From: a bacterium
GTDB taxonomy: Bacteria > Zhuqueibacterota > Zhuqueibacteria > Residuimicrobiales > Krinioviventaceae
Length of the DNA: 5,771 nucleotides
Direction: 5' to 3'
Assembly: GCA_024278645.1 (NCBI GenBank)
Contig: JAJRST010000171.1
Span: 1 to 5,771 of the forward strand
Part shown: positions 1-5,731 of the stretch, in pieces
Numbering within the stretch: position 1 is the stretch's first letter
Layout of the letters: each line of letters begins with the position of its first letter
Program-made: the position numbers and the translations under genes
The notes under the pieces: generated by a model
Seen by the model: the letters and a program-made list of their open reading frames with translations, nothing else
Told to the model about the DNA's origin: nothing
Database searches by the model: none

Positions 1-540
1 GCCGACGGCTTGCAGCGCCTCGGCGCCGGTCACTTTTTTTTCGTTGACAAACGCTTCCCCCAGGCCCAGCATAACAAGAGTCATGTGCGCCAGCGGCGCC
101 AGATCGCCGGAGGCGCCGACCGACCCTTTGGCCGGGATGAGGGGGATCACATCCCTGTTCAACATATCGACGAGCATTTGCGCCAACAGCGGCCGCGAAC
201 CGGAAAAGCCCTTGCAGAGAGCGTTGGCCTTTAAAAGCATGGCCGCGCGAACGATGGGCGCGGGAATGGGGTCGCCAGCCCCGCAGGCGTGGCTCAACAC
301 CAGGTTAAGCTGGAGCTCGTCCAATTCGTCTTGTGGAATATGCACGTTGGCCAACTTGCCGAAACCGGTGTTGACGCCATACACAATGCGCCCTTGCCGA
401 ACAATGTCTTCAATGGATTGCCGCGAACGCTGCATGCGCTCGACGGCCCGAGGATGGATTGATACGGTCAATCCTTGGTGAGCAACGCTGTACACATCCT
501 GAAAATTTAGCGACTCGCCATCAATGATGAGTTGGTTCAT
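1..540 (-). CDS. hutH: Histidine ammonia-lyase, N-terminal 180 residues (partial, runs off the window)
   Basis: This is the N-terminal part of histidine ammonia-lyase, the cytosolic enzyme that deaminates L-histidine to trans-urocanate in the first step of histidine utilisation. The minus-strand frame is open from ATG at 540 to base 1. Seen in the translation: YGVNTGFG at residues 54-61, containing the catalytic Tyr of the family; LSHACGAGD at 82-90; and GSVGASGDLAPLAH at 139-152, whose Ala-Ser-Gly (143-145) cyclises to the electrophilic MIO cofactor. These motifs favour HAL over phenylalanine or tyrosine lyases, though only the missing C-terminal part would settle it. The family is about 500 residues, so roughly a third is present. 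A GGGA stretch lies 8 nt before the ATG as a moderate ribosome site. It is separated from the upstream transglycosylase by a terminator and an AT-rich leader, so it probably has its own promoter. No functional link to the microcompartment genes is apparent. Confidence 0.95.
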   Translation of the reverse strand, partial: MNQLIIDGESLNFQDVYSVAHQGLTVSIHPRAVERMQRSRQSIEDIVRQGRIVYGVNTGFGKLANVHIPQDELDELQLNLVLSHACGAGDPIPAPIVRAAMLLKANALCKGFSGSRPLLAQMLVDMLNRDVIPLIPAKGSVGASGDLAPLAHMTLVMLGLGEAFVNEKKVTGAEALQAVG

Positions 541-661
541 GGCAAACATCCCAAAATATTTATCGAAAAATGTACAGATAATTTCACAAATAAACAATTT
601 TTATATTATGAATTTGGGCGGGATGCTATTTCTGTTTTATCACAAAAAATTAACAGGGCAC
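541..661 (-). promoter_or_regulatory. AT-rich leader and probable promoter region of hutH
   Basis: This gap of about 120 bp, between the transglycosylase terminator and the hutH ATG, is markedly richer in A/T than the surrounding genes. On the minus strand it contains CATAATATAAAA (around 599-610), which includes TATAAA as a possible -10 element, and several TTGT runs, but no convincing pair of -35 and -10 boxes with normal spacing. TGTGA half-sites occur, but without the matching half needed for a CRP-type operator. A promoter is inferred from the position after a terminator and from base composition. The exact elements are uncertain. Confidence 0.4.
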
Positions 662-689
662 AAAAAAAAAGCGGCCTTTCAGCCGCTTT
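662..689 (-). terminator. Rho-independent terminator after the lytic transglycosylase gene
   Basis: On the minus strand, an 8-bp perfect stem AAAGCGGC/GCCGCTTT (689-682 with 675-668) encloses a six-base loop. The T run at the 3' end of the stem continues unbroken into a further T tract (to 662). It starts two bases after the TGA stop of the transglycosylase gene. This is a textbook intrinsic terminator and separates that gene from hutH. Confidence 0.93.
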
Positions 690-691
690 CA

Positions 692-1381
692 TCACAACGC
701 TCCTTCGGATCGAAATTGTTCGTAAAGCTTTAATACAGCCGGTACATAATCACGCGTCTCTTTCCAAAGGATATTGTTATTGCGATTGCCGGCGATCCAC
801 ATTTCAGCCCGCTTCGGACCGCCGTTATAAGCGGCGAGGCCGCCGTCTTTTTCATACAAACCGACAAGTTCATTCAAATAGCGACAACCGAGTCGAATGT
901 TCAAAATGGGGTCGTACAGCACGCTTGCGGCGGAGGTCCATTTTACGCCCTCTTCAACGGCAAGAAAAGCGCCGGTAGCCGGCATGACCTGCATCAGTCC
1001 CATGGCGCCGACTTTTGAAGTGACCGTGGGATTCCAGGTTTGCGCGCTCTCATGAGTAATTGTTGCCGCGATAAAGTCGACGTTAAGATTGGGGTATTTC
1101 TGACTCATGAGATAAATCTCGTTGGCAATCGCATATTTTAAAGAGTCGCTCATGTTGCGATTATAACGAGAGATAATCTTCAGTACTTTGTCGATGTTCG
1201 TTTGTCGCTCCGCGTTGATCGTCTGTAAGTTATATTGTTCCAAAAATGACTTTTCGATAAAGATGACTTGTTCCTTCACCTCTGCATTCGATCGTTGGAA
1301 AAATAAAAAAACGACGATCAGAACCAGGACGGGTAAAACGAAAACACCGATCTGTTTGTAAATTCCTCTTTCAAAACTCAT
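692..1381 (-). CDS. Membrane-anchored lytic transglycosylase, SLT/GH23 family
   Basis: A 229-residue murein-cleaving enzyme of the soluble-lytic-transglycosylase fold, which cuts the MurNAc-GlcNAc bond of peptidoglycan with formation of a 1,6-anhydro end. Residues 1-11 are a short cytoplasmic head with two basic residues (R5, K9), and about 12-28 (IGVFVLPVLVLIVVFLF) form one hydrophobic membrane segment. The rest should lie outside the inner membrane. A linker with helical character (about 30-95) precedes the catalytic domain. Motifs: THES with the likely catalytic Glu at 111, GLMQVMPAT at 128-136, and AYNGG at 184-188, all typical of GH23. The frame extends upstream to a GTG at 1456, but the ATG at 1381 is preferred: it has a strong GGGAGG ribosome site nine bases upstream and puts the membrane anchor at the N terminus. 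It stands apart from the BMC operon by about 490 bp and is followed at once by a terminator. The specific role (housekeeping turnover or envelope machinery) cannot be told. Confidence 0.9.
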   Translation of the reverse strand: MSFERGIYKQIGVFVLPVLVLIVVFLFFQRSNAEVKEQVIFIEKSFLEQYNLQTINAERQTNIDKVLKIISRYNRNMSDSLKYAIANEIYLMSQKYPNLNVDFIAATITHESAQTWNPTVTSKVGAMGLMQVMPATGAFLAVEEGVKWTSAASVLYDPILNIRLGCRYLNELVGLYEKDGGLAAYNGGPKRAEMWIAGNRNNNILWKETRDYVPAVLKLYEQFRSEGAL

Positions 1382-1390
1382 TTCAAATGC

Positions 1391-1396
1391 CCTCCC
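1391..1396 (-). promoter_or_regulatory. Ribosome-binding site deciding the transglycosylase start
   Basis: GGGAGG on the minus strand lies nine bases before the ATG at 1381. The alternative GTG at 1456 lacks a comparable site, so this decides the start in favour of the shorter protein. Confidence 0.75.
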
Positions 1397-1575
1397 GTAA
1401 ATTGGACGTTTTCCTGATGCTTGACATAGTTGCGACTCGTAGAACGTCAAACTCACCGTTGCCTATGGTCTATCAACTAACATGCCATTAACCTTATCTC
1501 CGTGCATATTTGAGCGGAGCAGCGCCTGTATCTAGCGCATTTCAAAAGGCTTATCGACACAGATTTTTTTTAACG

Positions 1576-1697
1576 ATCCGGCATGCCCTCAAAATGAATT
1601 TTCATTCTCCAGGGCCGAGTGTCTCATTCATGAGGACATTGTTCATCTAGATACACATATTTTAGTGAATAATGAGACGTTCCTGCGACTGCCGGAT
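1576..1697. repeat. Cluster of nested inverted repeats, possible structured RNA
   Basis: An outer 8-bp pair ATCCGGCA (1576-1583)/TGCCGGAT (1690-1697) encloses two further pairings: a local hairpin GCCCT (1585-1589)/AGGGC (1611-1615) with AATGAA/TTCATT inside it, and GTCTCATT (1621-1628)/AATGAGAC (1671-1678). Together they could fold as a three-way junction on either strand. The 8-bp pairs alone are near chance expectation for a region of this size; only their nesting is suggestive. No known RNA family is recognised. Confidence 0.3.
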
Positions 1698-1871
1698 GCA
1701 GCGTCGAGCGCGATGTTTCAAATGAAAAGGGGGTGAGAAGAAAAGCGATGCAACGAGTAATAACCCCTGGGAAAGACAAGATATACATTTCACAGCAGCT
1801 AAAGTGACAGATACAAGTTATTTTTCCCTGCGACAATTGAAATCATTGTATTCCAAACACGACGACAGATT

Positions 1872-3065
1872 TTACAGCGATTTATGAATGACTTTGACCG
1901 TTTCCCGGGCGACGACAATTTCTTCATCGGTCTCCATGACCAGGGCTTTGATTTTTGAATCCCCGGCGGAAACGATCAGAGCATGGTTTTCATTTTTTTC
2001 CTTATCTATTTTAAAACCGAGAAAAGAGAGCGATGACAGGACCCGGGCGCGCAAGTCGGCGTCTTTTTGTCCGATCCCGCCGGTAAAGGCGACGGCGTCG
2101 AGTCCTTCCATAAGAACCAGGTACTCGCCGATGTATCGCTTGATGTCATAGATAAATTTATCGCGCGCCAACCGCGCTCTTTTATTTCCCTGCTCGATTG
2201 CTTTGTTAATGTCTCGCATATCCGCGGAGACGCCGGAAATGCCGGCGAGTCCGGCGTTGCTTCCCAATTCCTTCAGCGACTGCTCCAGGGTTATGCCCTT
2301 CCTTTTCATAATATAGGGAAGGACGAATGGATCCATGTCGCCGACGCGCGTCCCCTGAATGAGGCCGCTCTGCGGCGTAAACCCCATGGAGGTGTCGATG
2401 GAAAGGCCATTCTTGAAAGCGCACAAAGAAGATGAGCCGCCGAGATGACAGGTTACAATTTTGTGATCGTCTGGCGGCAGACCCAGCACTTCGACTGTTT
2501 TGTGCGTCACATAGCGATGTGAAGCGCCATGATAACCGTATTGCACGACGTTATATTTTTCAATCCACTCGTAAGGCGTGCCGTAAATTTTTGCGTACCG
2601 CGGGACAGTGGCATGAAACCCGGGTTCAAAGACGCCGACAAGAGGCGTGTGCGGCAGCAGCTCCCTGAACATATAAATAGCCGTCAGGTAGGGCGGGTTG
2701 TGCGCCGGAGCGAGGTCCTTGTAATCCTCCATCGCCTGCAACACTTTTTCGTCCAGCAATACGGAGCCGTTCTTCTATCCCGCTTGAATGGTCTTGAAAC
2801 CTACGCCGTCGAGTTGTTGCAAATTGTCAAGCACGGCATAATCCGAAGAGGTCAAAAAATCCAGGGCGTGCTGAACCGCCTCGCGGTGCGACGGGACGGA
2901 CATGACGCTTTCGAACACTTTGTCGCCATCCACCCAATAGGTGATGATGGCGTCATCCTTGCCGACCCGTTCGGTATAGCCTCTGGCCAACTGCTTTTCA
3001 TCGGTCATGTCCAGCAATTGAAATTTAAAGCTGCTCGAGCCTATATTGCAAACAATAATATTCAT
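1872..3065 (-). pseudogene. ackA: Acetate kinase family (BMC-associated) interrupted by an in-frame TAG
   Basis: Acetate-kinase-family enzyme that would convert an acyl-phosphate plus ADP to a carboxylate plus ATP, the ATP-yielding last step of the compartment pathway. The frame runs from ATG (3065; GAGGT ribosome site 8 bases upstream) to TAA (1872): 398 codons including stop, normal for the family. Codon 97 (2777-2775) is TAG. It leaves a 96-residue N-terminal piece and an intact remainder (2774-1872; first possible start a TTG at 2759, 295 residues) with no good ribosome site. Motifs before the stop: NIGSSSFK (7-14), the usual phosphate-binding start. After it: APAHNPP, GYHGASHRYV, SIDTSMGFTP, GTRVGDMDP (with the conserved Arg), FTGGIG, and TDEEIVVA (C-terminal Glu). 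Canonical GHRxVHGGE reads GFKTIQAG-stop, FDTxFH reads FEPGFH, and HLGNG reads HLGGS. These look like traits of a divergent BMC subfamily rather than decay, since the rest is well conserved. A recent nonsense mutation, a sequencing error, or suppression are all possible. Family certain; functional state open. Confidence 0.85.
2775..2777 (-). other. In-frame amber codon within the acetate kinase gene
   Basis: The + strand reads cta, giving TAG on the coding strand, with the frame kept exactly on both sides (no indel). Aligned to the family from memory (E. coli VHGGEKY against IQAG-stop-KNG), the codon sits at the normally conserved Glu, so GAG to TAG (one base) is the simplest origin. TAG is also the natural stop of the aldehyde dehydrogenase and shell genes here, which argues against general reassignment of TAG. 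Confidence 0.85.
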
Positions 3066-3086
3066 GCAAAATTACCTCAATACGCG

Positions 3087-3113
3087 GATGCCATCGTCAA
3101 AAACGATGGCATC
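3087..3113 (-). repeat. Perfect 11-bp intercistronic hairpin upstream of acetate kinase
   Basis: GATGCCATCGT (3087-3097) and ACGATGGCATC (3103-3113) are exact inverted copies around a five-base loop. The element fills the 65-bp gap between the aldolase stop (3131) and the acetate kinase start (3065), and ends about 10 bases before the GAGGT ribosome site. No T tract follows on either strand, so it is not a normal intrinsic terminator. An mRNA-processing or 3'-end-stabilising stem that sets unequal expression of the two genes is the likeliest role (inference). Confidence 0.8.
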
Positions 3114-3130
3114 AAACAGCACTTTCCCTT

Positions 3131-3955
3131 TCAGCCGAGTTTCTTTAAAACAGCTTCGGTCACCATGCGCACCAAAGCCTCGCGATCAATGTCTTCGCCG
3201 CCGTTATCCGGTCGCAAGTGCGCTTTTTCGCCGCTCAACGCCGAGGCGCCCTGGTAGATTTCACAGGACTCGCCGTTTGTCTGATCGCAAATTTCACACG
3301 AGGCGTTCGTCGCCACTCCATAGCGGCTGCGTGCATCGATCAGGCTCTGCACGTCCCGGGGAGGCAGCGTATTGACGCCGCCCATCTGCTTGGCCACATA
3401 GCTGATGTGCGCGAAATGCTCCAGAGTCTCCATCTTGTGGTAGGCGTTTAAGACGTCCGAGCCGATGGTCAAGGCGCCGTGGTTTTGCAACAAAAAAGCG
3501 TCGTGGTCCTTGAGGTATTTGAGCACCGGACGAAAGAACTCCTCCGTGCCCGGCTCGCCATATTCGACGAGCGGCGCGCCGCCGAGAGCAATGATCACTT
3601 CCGGCAAAACGCATTTCTCCAGGCTGAGACCGGCGACCGCGTGACCGGTGGCGTGAATCGGATGCGCATGACAGACGCTGTTCACGTCGGGTCGTTCCTT
3701 GTAAATGCGCAAATGCATAAACACTTCCGATGACGGGCGCTTGCCGCCGGACAGGACCTTTCCATCATAATCCACCAGAACCAAATCCTCCGGCTTCATA
3801 TATCCCTTGGAGACGCCCGTCGGCGTGATCAGCACTTTGGCGTCATCGACGCGCGCGGATATGTTGCCGTCATTTGAGGCGACATATCCGCGTTCGTATG
3901 TGCGACGACCGACCTCGACGATTTCTTTTTTAAGTTGATAAAGTGATTTTTGCAC
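3131..3955 (-). CDS. BMC-targeted class II aldolase (L-fuculose/L-rhamnulose-1-phosphate type)
   Basis: A 274-residue zinc-dependent class II aldolase, expected to split L-fuculose-1-phosphate or L-rhamnulose-1-phosphate into DHAP and L-lactaldehyde. The catalytic domain covers about 1-215: SNDGNISAR (27-35), TPTGVSKGYM (45-54), RPSSE (73-77, Glu77 the likely catalytic acid/base), HAH zinc ligands His96 and His98, and third ligand His159 in QNHG. FucA-type aldolases are about 215 residues; this one has 55-60 more. The extension holds Cys220, Cys223 and Cys231, a polar Gly-rich linker (about 236-256), and a terminal amphipathic helix (DREALVRMVTEAVLKKLG, 257-274) typical of encapsulation peptides, so the enzyme should be packed inside the shell. 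The start is GTG at 3955, chosen because GGAG lies seven bases upstream and the MQKSLYQLKKEI beginning matches the fold. It starts 12 bp after the shell gene, so the two are surely co-transcribed. Sugar preference cannot be read from the sequence. Confidence 0.92.
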   Translation of the reverse strand: MQKSLYQLKKEIVEVGRRTYERGYVASNDGNISARVDDAKVLITPTGVSKGYMKPEDLVLVDYDGKVLSGGKRPSSEVFMHLRIYKERPDVNSVCHAHPIHATGHAVAGLSLEKCVLPEVIIALGGAPLVEYGEPGTEEFFRPVLKYLKDHDAFLLQNHGALTIGSDVLNAYHKMETLEHFAHISYVAKQMGGVNTLPPRDVQSLIDARSRYGVATNASCEICDQTNGESCEIYQGASALSGEKAHLRPDNGGEDIDREALVRMVTEAVLKKLG

Positions 3956-3962
3956 GGGTTAA

Positions 3963-3966
3963 CTCC
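3963..3966 (-). promoter_or_regulatory. Ribosome-binding site supporting the GTG start of the aldolase
   Basis: GGAG on the minus strand, seven bases before GTG at 3955. It lies in the short gap just after the shell gene's TAG, so translation of the two genes may be coupled. Confidence 0.7.
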
Positions 3967-3967
3967 G

Positions 3968-4252
3968 CTATTTCTTTTCCTTTCCGGGCATAATCGTCAT
4001 TGTATCATCATGCGGACGAGGAATGACATGCACGGAGACAAGTTCGCCGACTTTTTCAGCCGCGGCGGCGCCGGCGTCCGTGGCGGCCTTGACAGCGCCG
4101 ACGTCGCCTTTGACGATAACGGTAACCAGACCACTGCCGACCTGGGCTCTTCCGACCAGCTCGACATGGGCAGCCTTGACCATGGCATCCGCCGCTTCAA
4201 TGGCAGGAATGAATCCACGCGTTTCGATAAAACCCAAAGCTTCTTGTGTCAT
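3968..4252 (-). CDS. BMC-H hexameric shell protein, PduA/EutM-like
   Basis: A 94-residue single-domain BMC protein (Pfam PF00936 type) that forms cyclic hexamers tiling the facets of the compartment shell. Seen: EALGFIETRGFIPAIEAADAM (about 4-24) and the very conserved GLVTVIVKGDVGAVKAATDAG (41-61), followed by VSVHVIPRPH (72-81). The pore loop is V-G-S-G (38-41), with Ser40 equivalent to the pore Ser of PduA. Such a small polar pore suits passage of small polar metabolites while slowing aldehyde escape. Residue 37, Lys in PduA as I recall it, is Gln here. It has an excellent AAAGGAGA ribosome site seven bases before the ATG. The gene lies 33 bp after the dehydrogenase and 12 bp before the aldolase. 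It ends in TAG, backed up two codons later by an in-frame TAA. A full shell needs pentameric BMC-P proteins, which must lie outside this window. Confidence 0.97.
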   Translation of the reverse strand: MTQEALGFIETRGFIPAIEAADAMVKAAHVELVGRAQVGSGLVTVIVKGDVGAVKAATDAGAAAAEKVGELVSVHVIPRPHDDTMTIMPGKEKK

Positions 4253-4285
4253 GATATATTCTCCTTTATTTGTATGATTGATTTC

Positions 4286-5719
4286 CTAAAACATTTGCAA
4301 ACTTTTGTACATGGCCAGGCGGCGAATGCGCGCAAAATTTCGCGGCGTGCAAATGCCCTCTCCCGTGGGGCTGGCAATGGTGTGCGAAAAGTAGGCCTCG
4401 CCGGCCGAACCGCCGTTTCCGGCCAAACTGTTGCCGTTGACGACGACGATATCCGTATCCAAAGCTTTATTGAAAGCGGTGATCGTATCCAGGTTGTTGG
4501 AATAGATCATCGCCGTGTGCTTGTAACCGTGCTCCGCCTCTACCGCAAGTTCTATGCCCTGTTGTGCATCTCGCACGCGTACAACGGGCAGGTAGGGCAT
4601 CATCTGCTCCTCGTGCACGAACGGGCAGTTAAAAGTGGCCTCGCCGTAGAGCAAGCGCACATCGTCGCTCAATGACAGGCCAACGGCGCGCGCCAGCACG
4701 GCGGCGTTCTTGCCGATAAAATCACGGTTCGTAACCACACGGCCATCACTTCGTTTGCCGAACGCTTGCGCGGCGAGTGCTTGTATCTGCGGCTCGTTCA
4801 AACGAACAGCGCCGGCGGCGGCCATGGCGTTCATAAAGTCGTCATACACCGAGTCGACGACGAAAACTTCCTTTTCCGCAATACACAAAATATTGTTGTC
4901 AAAGGACGCGCCTTCGATGATGCGTTCGGCGGCGACTTTAATATCCGCGGTGTCGTCGACAAGAACCGGCGGATTTCCGGGGCCGGCGGCGATCACCTTT
5001 TTCCCCGCCCTGAAAGCGGCCTCGACCACGGCCGGGCCGCCGGTGGCGGCGATGAGCGGCAATTGCGGATGTTTGAAAAGCGTTTCAATGGTCTCCATTG
5101 TCGGTTCTTTGACCATGGAAACGATGTTCGCCGGACCGCCGGCATCCACGATTATTTTGTTGAAAATTTCCATGGCATAGGCGGAAACTTTTTTCGCCGC
5201 CGGATGCACGTTGAACACCGCGCCGTTTCCCCCGGCGATCATGATGACGATGCTGTTGAACAACACCGGAACCGGATGCGTCGACGGCGTCACCGCGGCG
5301 ATGACGCCGTAGGGCGCCCAGTCCTCGTAAACAAGGCCGAAATCGCCGCTCCAGGACTGGCCTTCCAAATCTTCGATGCCCGGCGTGGCGTCGGCGGCGT
5401 TGTAATGCTTGGCGATCTTGTCTTCAACGCGTCCCATGCCGGTTTCCTCGTGCGCCATACGCGCAAAGGTTTCGGCGTTGTCGTGCATGGCCTGTCGCAA
5501 GGCGGCGATCACTTTTTCGCGATCGCGCTTTTTCATATCAGCCCAAACCTTTTGCGCGGCAAGCGTTGCATTTATGGCGTCATGAATATTTTCAAAAACG
5601 CCGGACGTGTTGGCGGATAAAGGCGTTGCGGCGCCGACCGGCGACGCCGCATCCTCTTCTTCCGCCATCAGTCGCGCCACAACCTGCTCAACAATGGTGG
5701 AGACCAATTTATCGTCCAT
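4286..5719 (-). CDS. BMC-targeted CoA-acylating aldehyde dehydrogenase (PduP/EutE family)
   Basis: A 477-residue NAD- and CoA-dependent acylating aldehyde dehydrogenase, the signature enzyme of catabolic microcompartments; here it probably oxidises lactaldehyde or propionaldehyde to the acyl-CoA. Residues 1-18 (MDDKLVSTIVEQVVARLM) form an amphipathic helix followed by an acidic, Ala/Pro-rich linker to about residue 37, the usual N-terminal encapsulation peptide layout. The catalytic domain shows AVTPSTHPVP (142-151), ATGGPAVV (225-232), AAGPGNPPVLVDD (244-256), FDNNILC with the catalytic Cys at 279, and the family's C-terminal GEGICTPRNFARIRR (453-467). Length is close to EutE/PduP (about 465). 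The ATG at 5719 has AGGAG seven bases upstream and keeps the targeting helix complete. The stop is TAG; the frame then stays open for 11 codons into the shell gene's ATG. It is the first complete operon gene in the window; the operon start lies beyond 5771. Exact aldehyde preference is inferred from the adjoining aldolase. Confidence 0.96.
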   Translation of the reverse strand: MDDKLVSTIVEQVVARLMAEEEDAASPVGAATPLSANTSGVFENIHDAINATLAAQKVWADMKKRDREKVIAALRQAMHDNAETFARMAHEETGMGRVEDKIAKHYNAADATPGIEDLEGQSWSGDFGLVYEDWAPYGVIAAVTPSTHPVPVLFNSIVIMIAGGNGAVFNVHPAAKKVSAYAMEIFNKIIVDAGGPANIVSMVKEPTMETIETLFKHPQLPLIAATGGPAVVEAAFRAGKKVIAAGPGNPPVLVDDTADIKVAAERIIEGASFDNNILCIAEKEVFVVDSVYDDFMNAMAAAGAVRLNEPQIQALAAQAFGKRSDGRVVTNRDFIGKNAAVLARAVGLSLSDDVRLLYGEATFNCPFVHEEQMMPYLPVVRVRDAQQGIELAVEAEHGYKHTAMIYSNNLDTITAFNKALDTDIVVVNGNSLAGNGGSAGEAYFSHTIASPTGEGICTPRNFARIRRLAMYKSLQMF

Positions 5720-5726
5720 CCAAAAA

Positions 5727-5731
5727 CTCCT
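5727..5731 (-). promoter_or_regulatory. Ribosome-binding site of the aldehyde dehydrogenase
   Basis: AGGAG on the minus strand, seven bases before the ATG at 5719. It overlaps a TAG (5732-5730) that may be the stop codon of the preceding gene, which would couple the two genes in translation. Confidence 0.7.

Larger units (their letters stand above)
1382..1871. other. Long intergenic region between acetate kinase and transglycosylase
   Basis: About 490 bp without a believable gene. The only sizeable minus-strand frame (1836-1624, 70 codons, TTG start) has no ribosome site and a low-complexity Cys-rich product, so I do not call it. No clear intrinsic terminator follows acetate kinase: the closest candidate is a 5-bp hairpin (ACAAT/ATTGT, about 1832-1848) with no U tract. 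An upstream promoter for the transglycosylase is expected, and a weak minus-strand candidate is TTGACG-N16-TATGTC (about 1426-1453) with a poor -10. The stretch 1576-1697 contains several inverted repeats, described in a separate entry. Confidence 0.5.

Noticed and set aside
44..481. Plus-strand open frame of 145 codons
   Set aside because: It is an antisense shadow of hutH; the minus strand gives the diagnostic MIO and YGVNTGFG motifs.
541..660. CRP-like operator from TGTGA motifs upstream of hutH
   Set aside because: Only half-sites are present; the symmetric TCACA partner is missing at the required spacing.
1382..1456. Upstream GTG start extending the transglycosylase by 25 residues
   Set aside because: It lacks a good ribosome site and would place a polar stretch before the membrane anchor. 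The ATG at 1381 has GGGAGG at ideal spacing.
1563..1570. Plus-strand run of eight T as a terminator
   Set aside because: No GC-rich stem precedes it and no plus-strand gene ends upstream of it.
1748..1807. Plus-strand 19-codon ATG frame preceded by a purine-rich GGGGGTGAG stretch
   Set aside because: It is very short, the ribosome-like site is too far from the ATG, and there is no promoter or conservation evidence.
1624..1836. Minus-strand 70-codon open frame in the long intergenic gap
   Set aside because: It starts at TTG without a ribosome site, has no recognisable motif, and its Cys-rich, irregular product looks like translated non-coding sequence.
4766..5620. Long plus-strand open frame (284 codons) opposite the aldehyde dehydrogenase
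   Set aside because: Its Arg/His/Gly-rich product is typical of the antisense of a GC-rich gene and shows no family motif. The minus-strand gene is certain.
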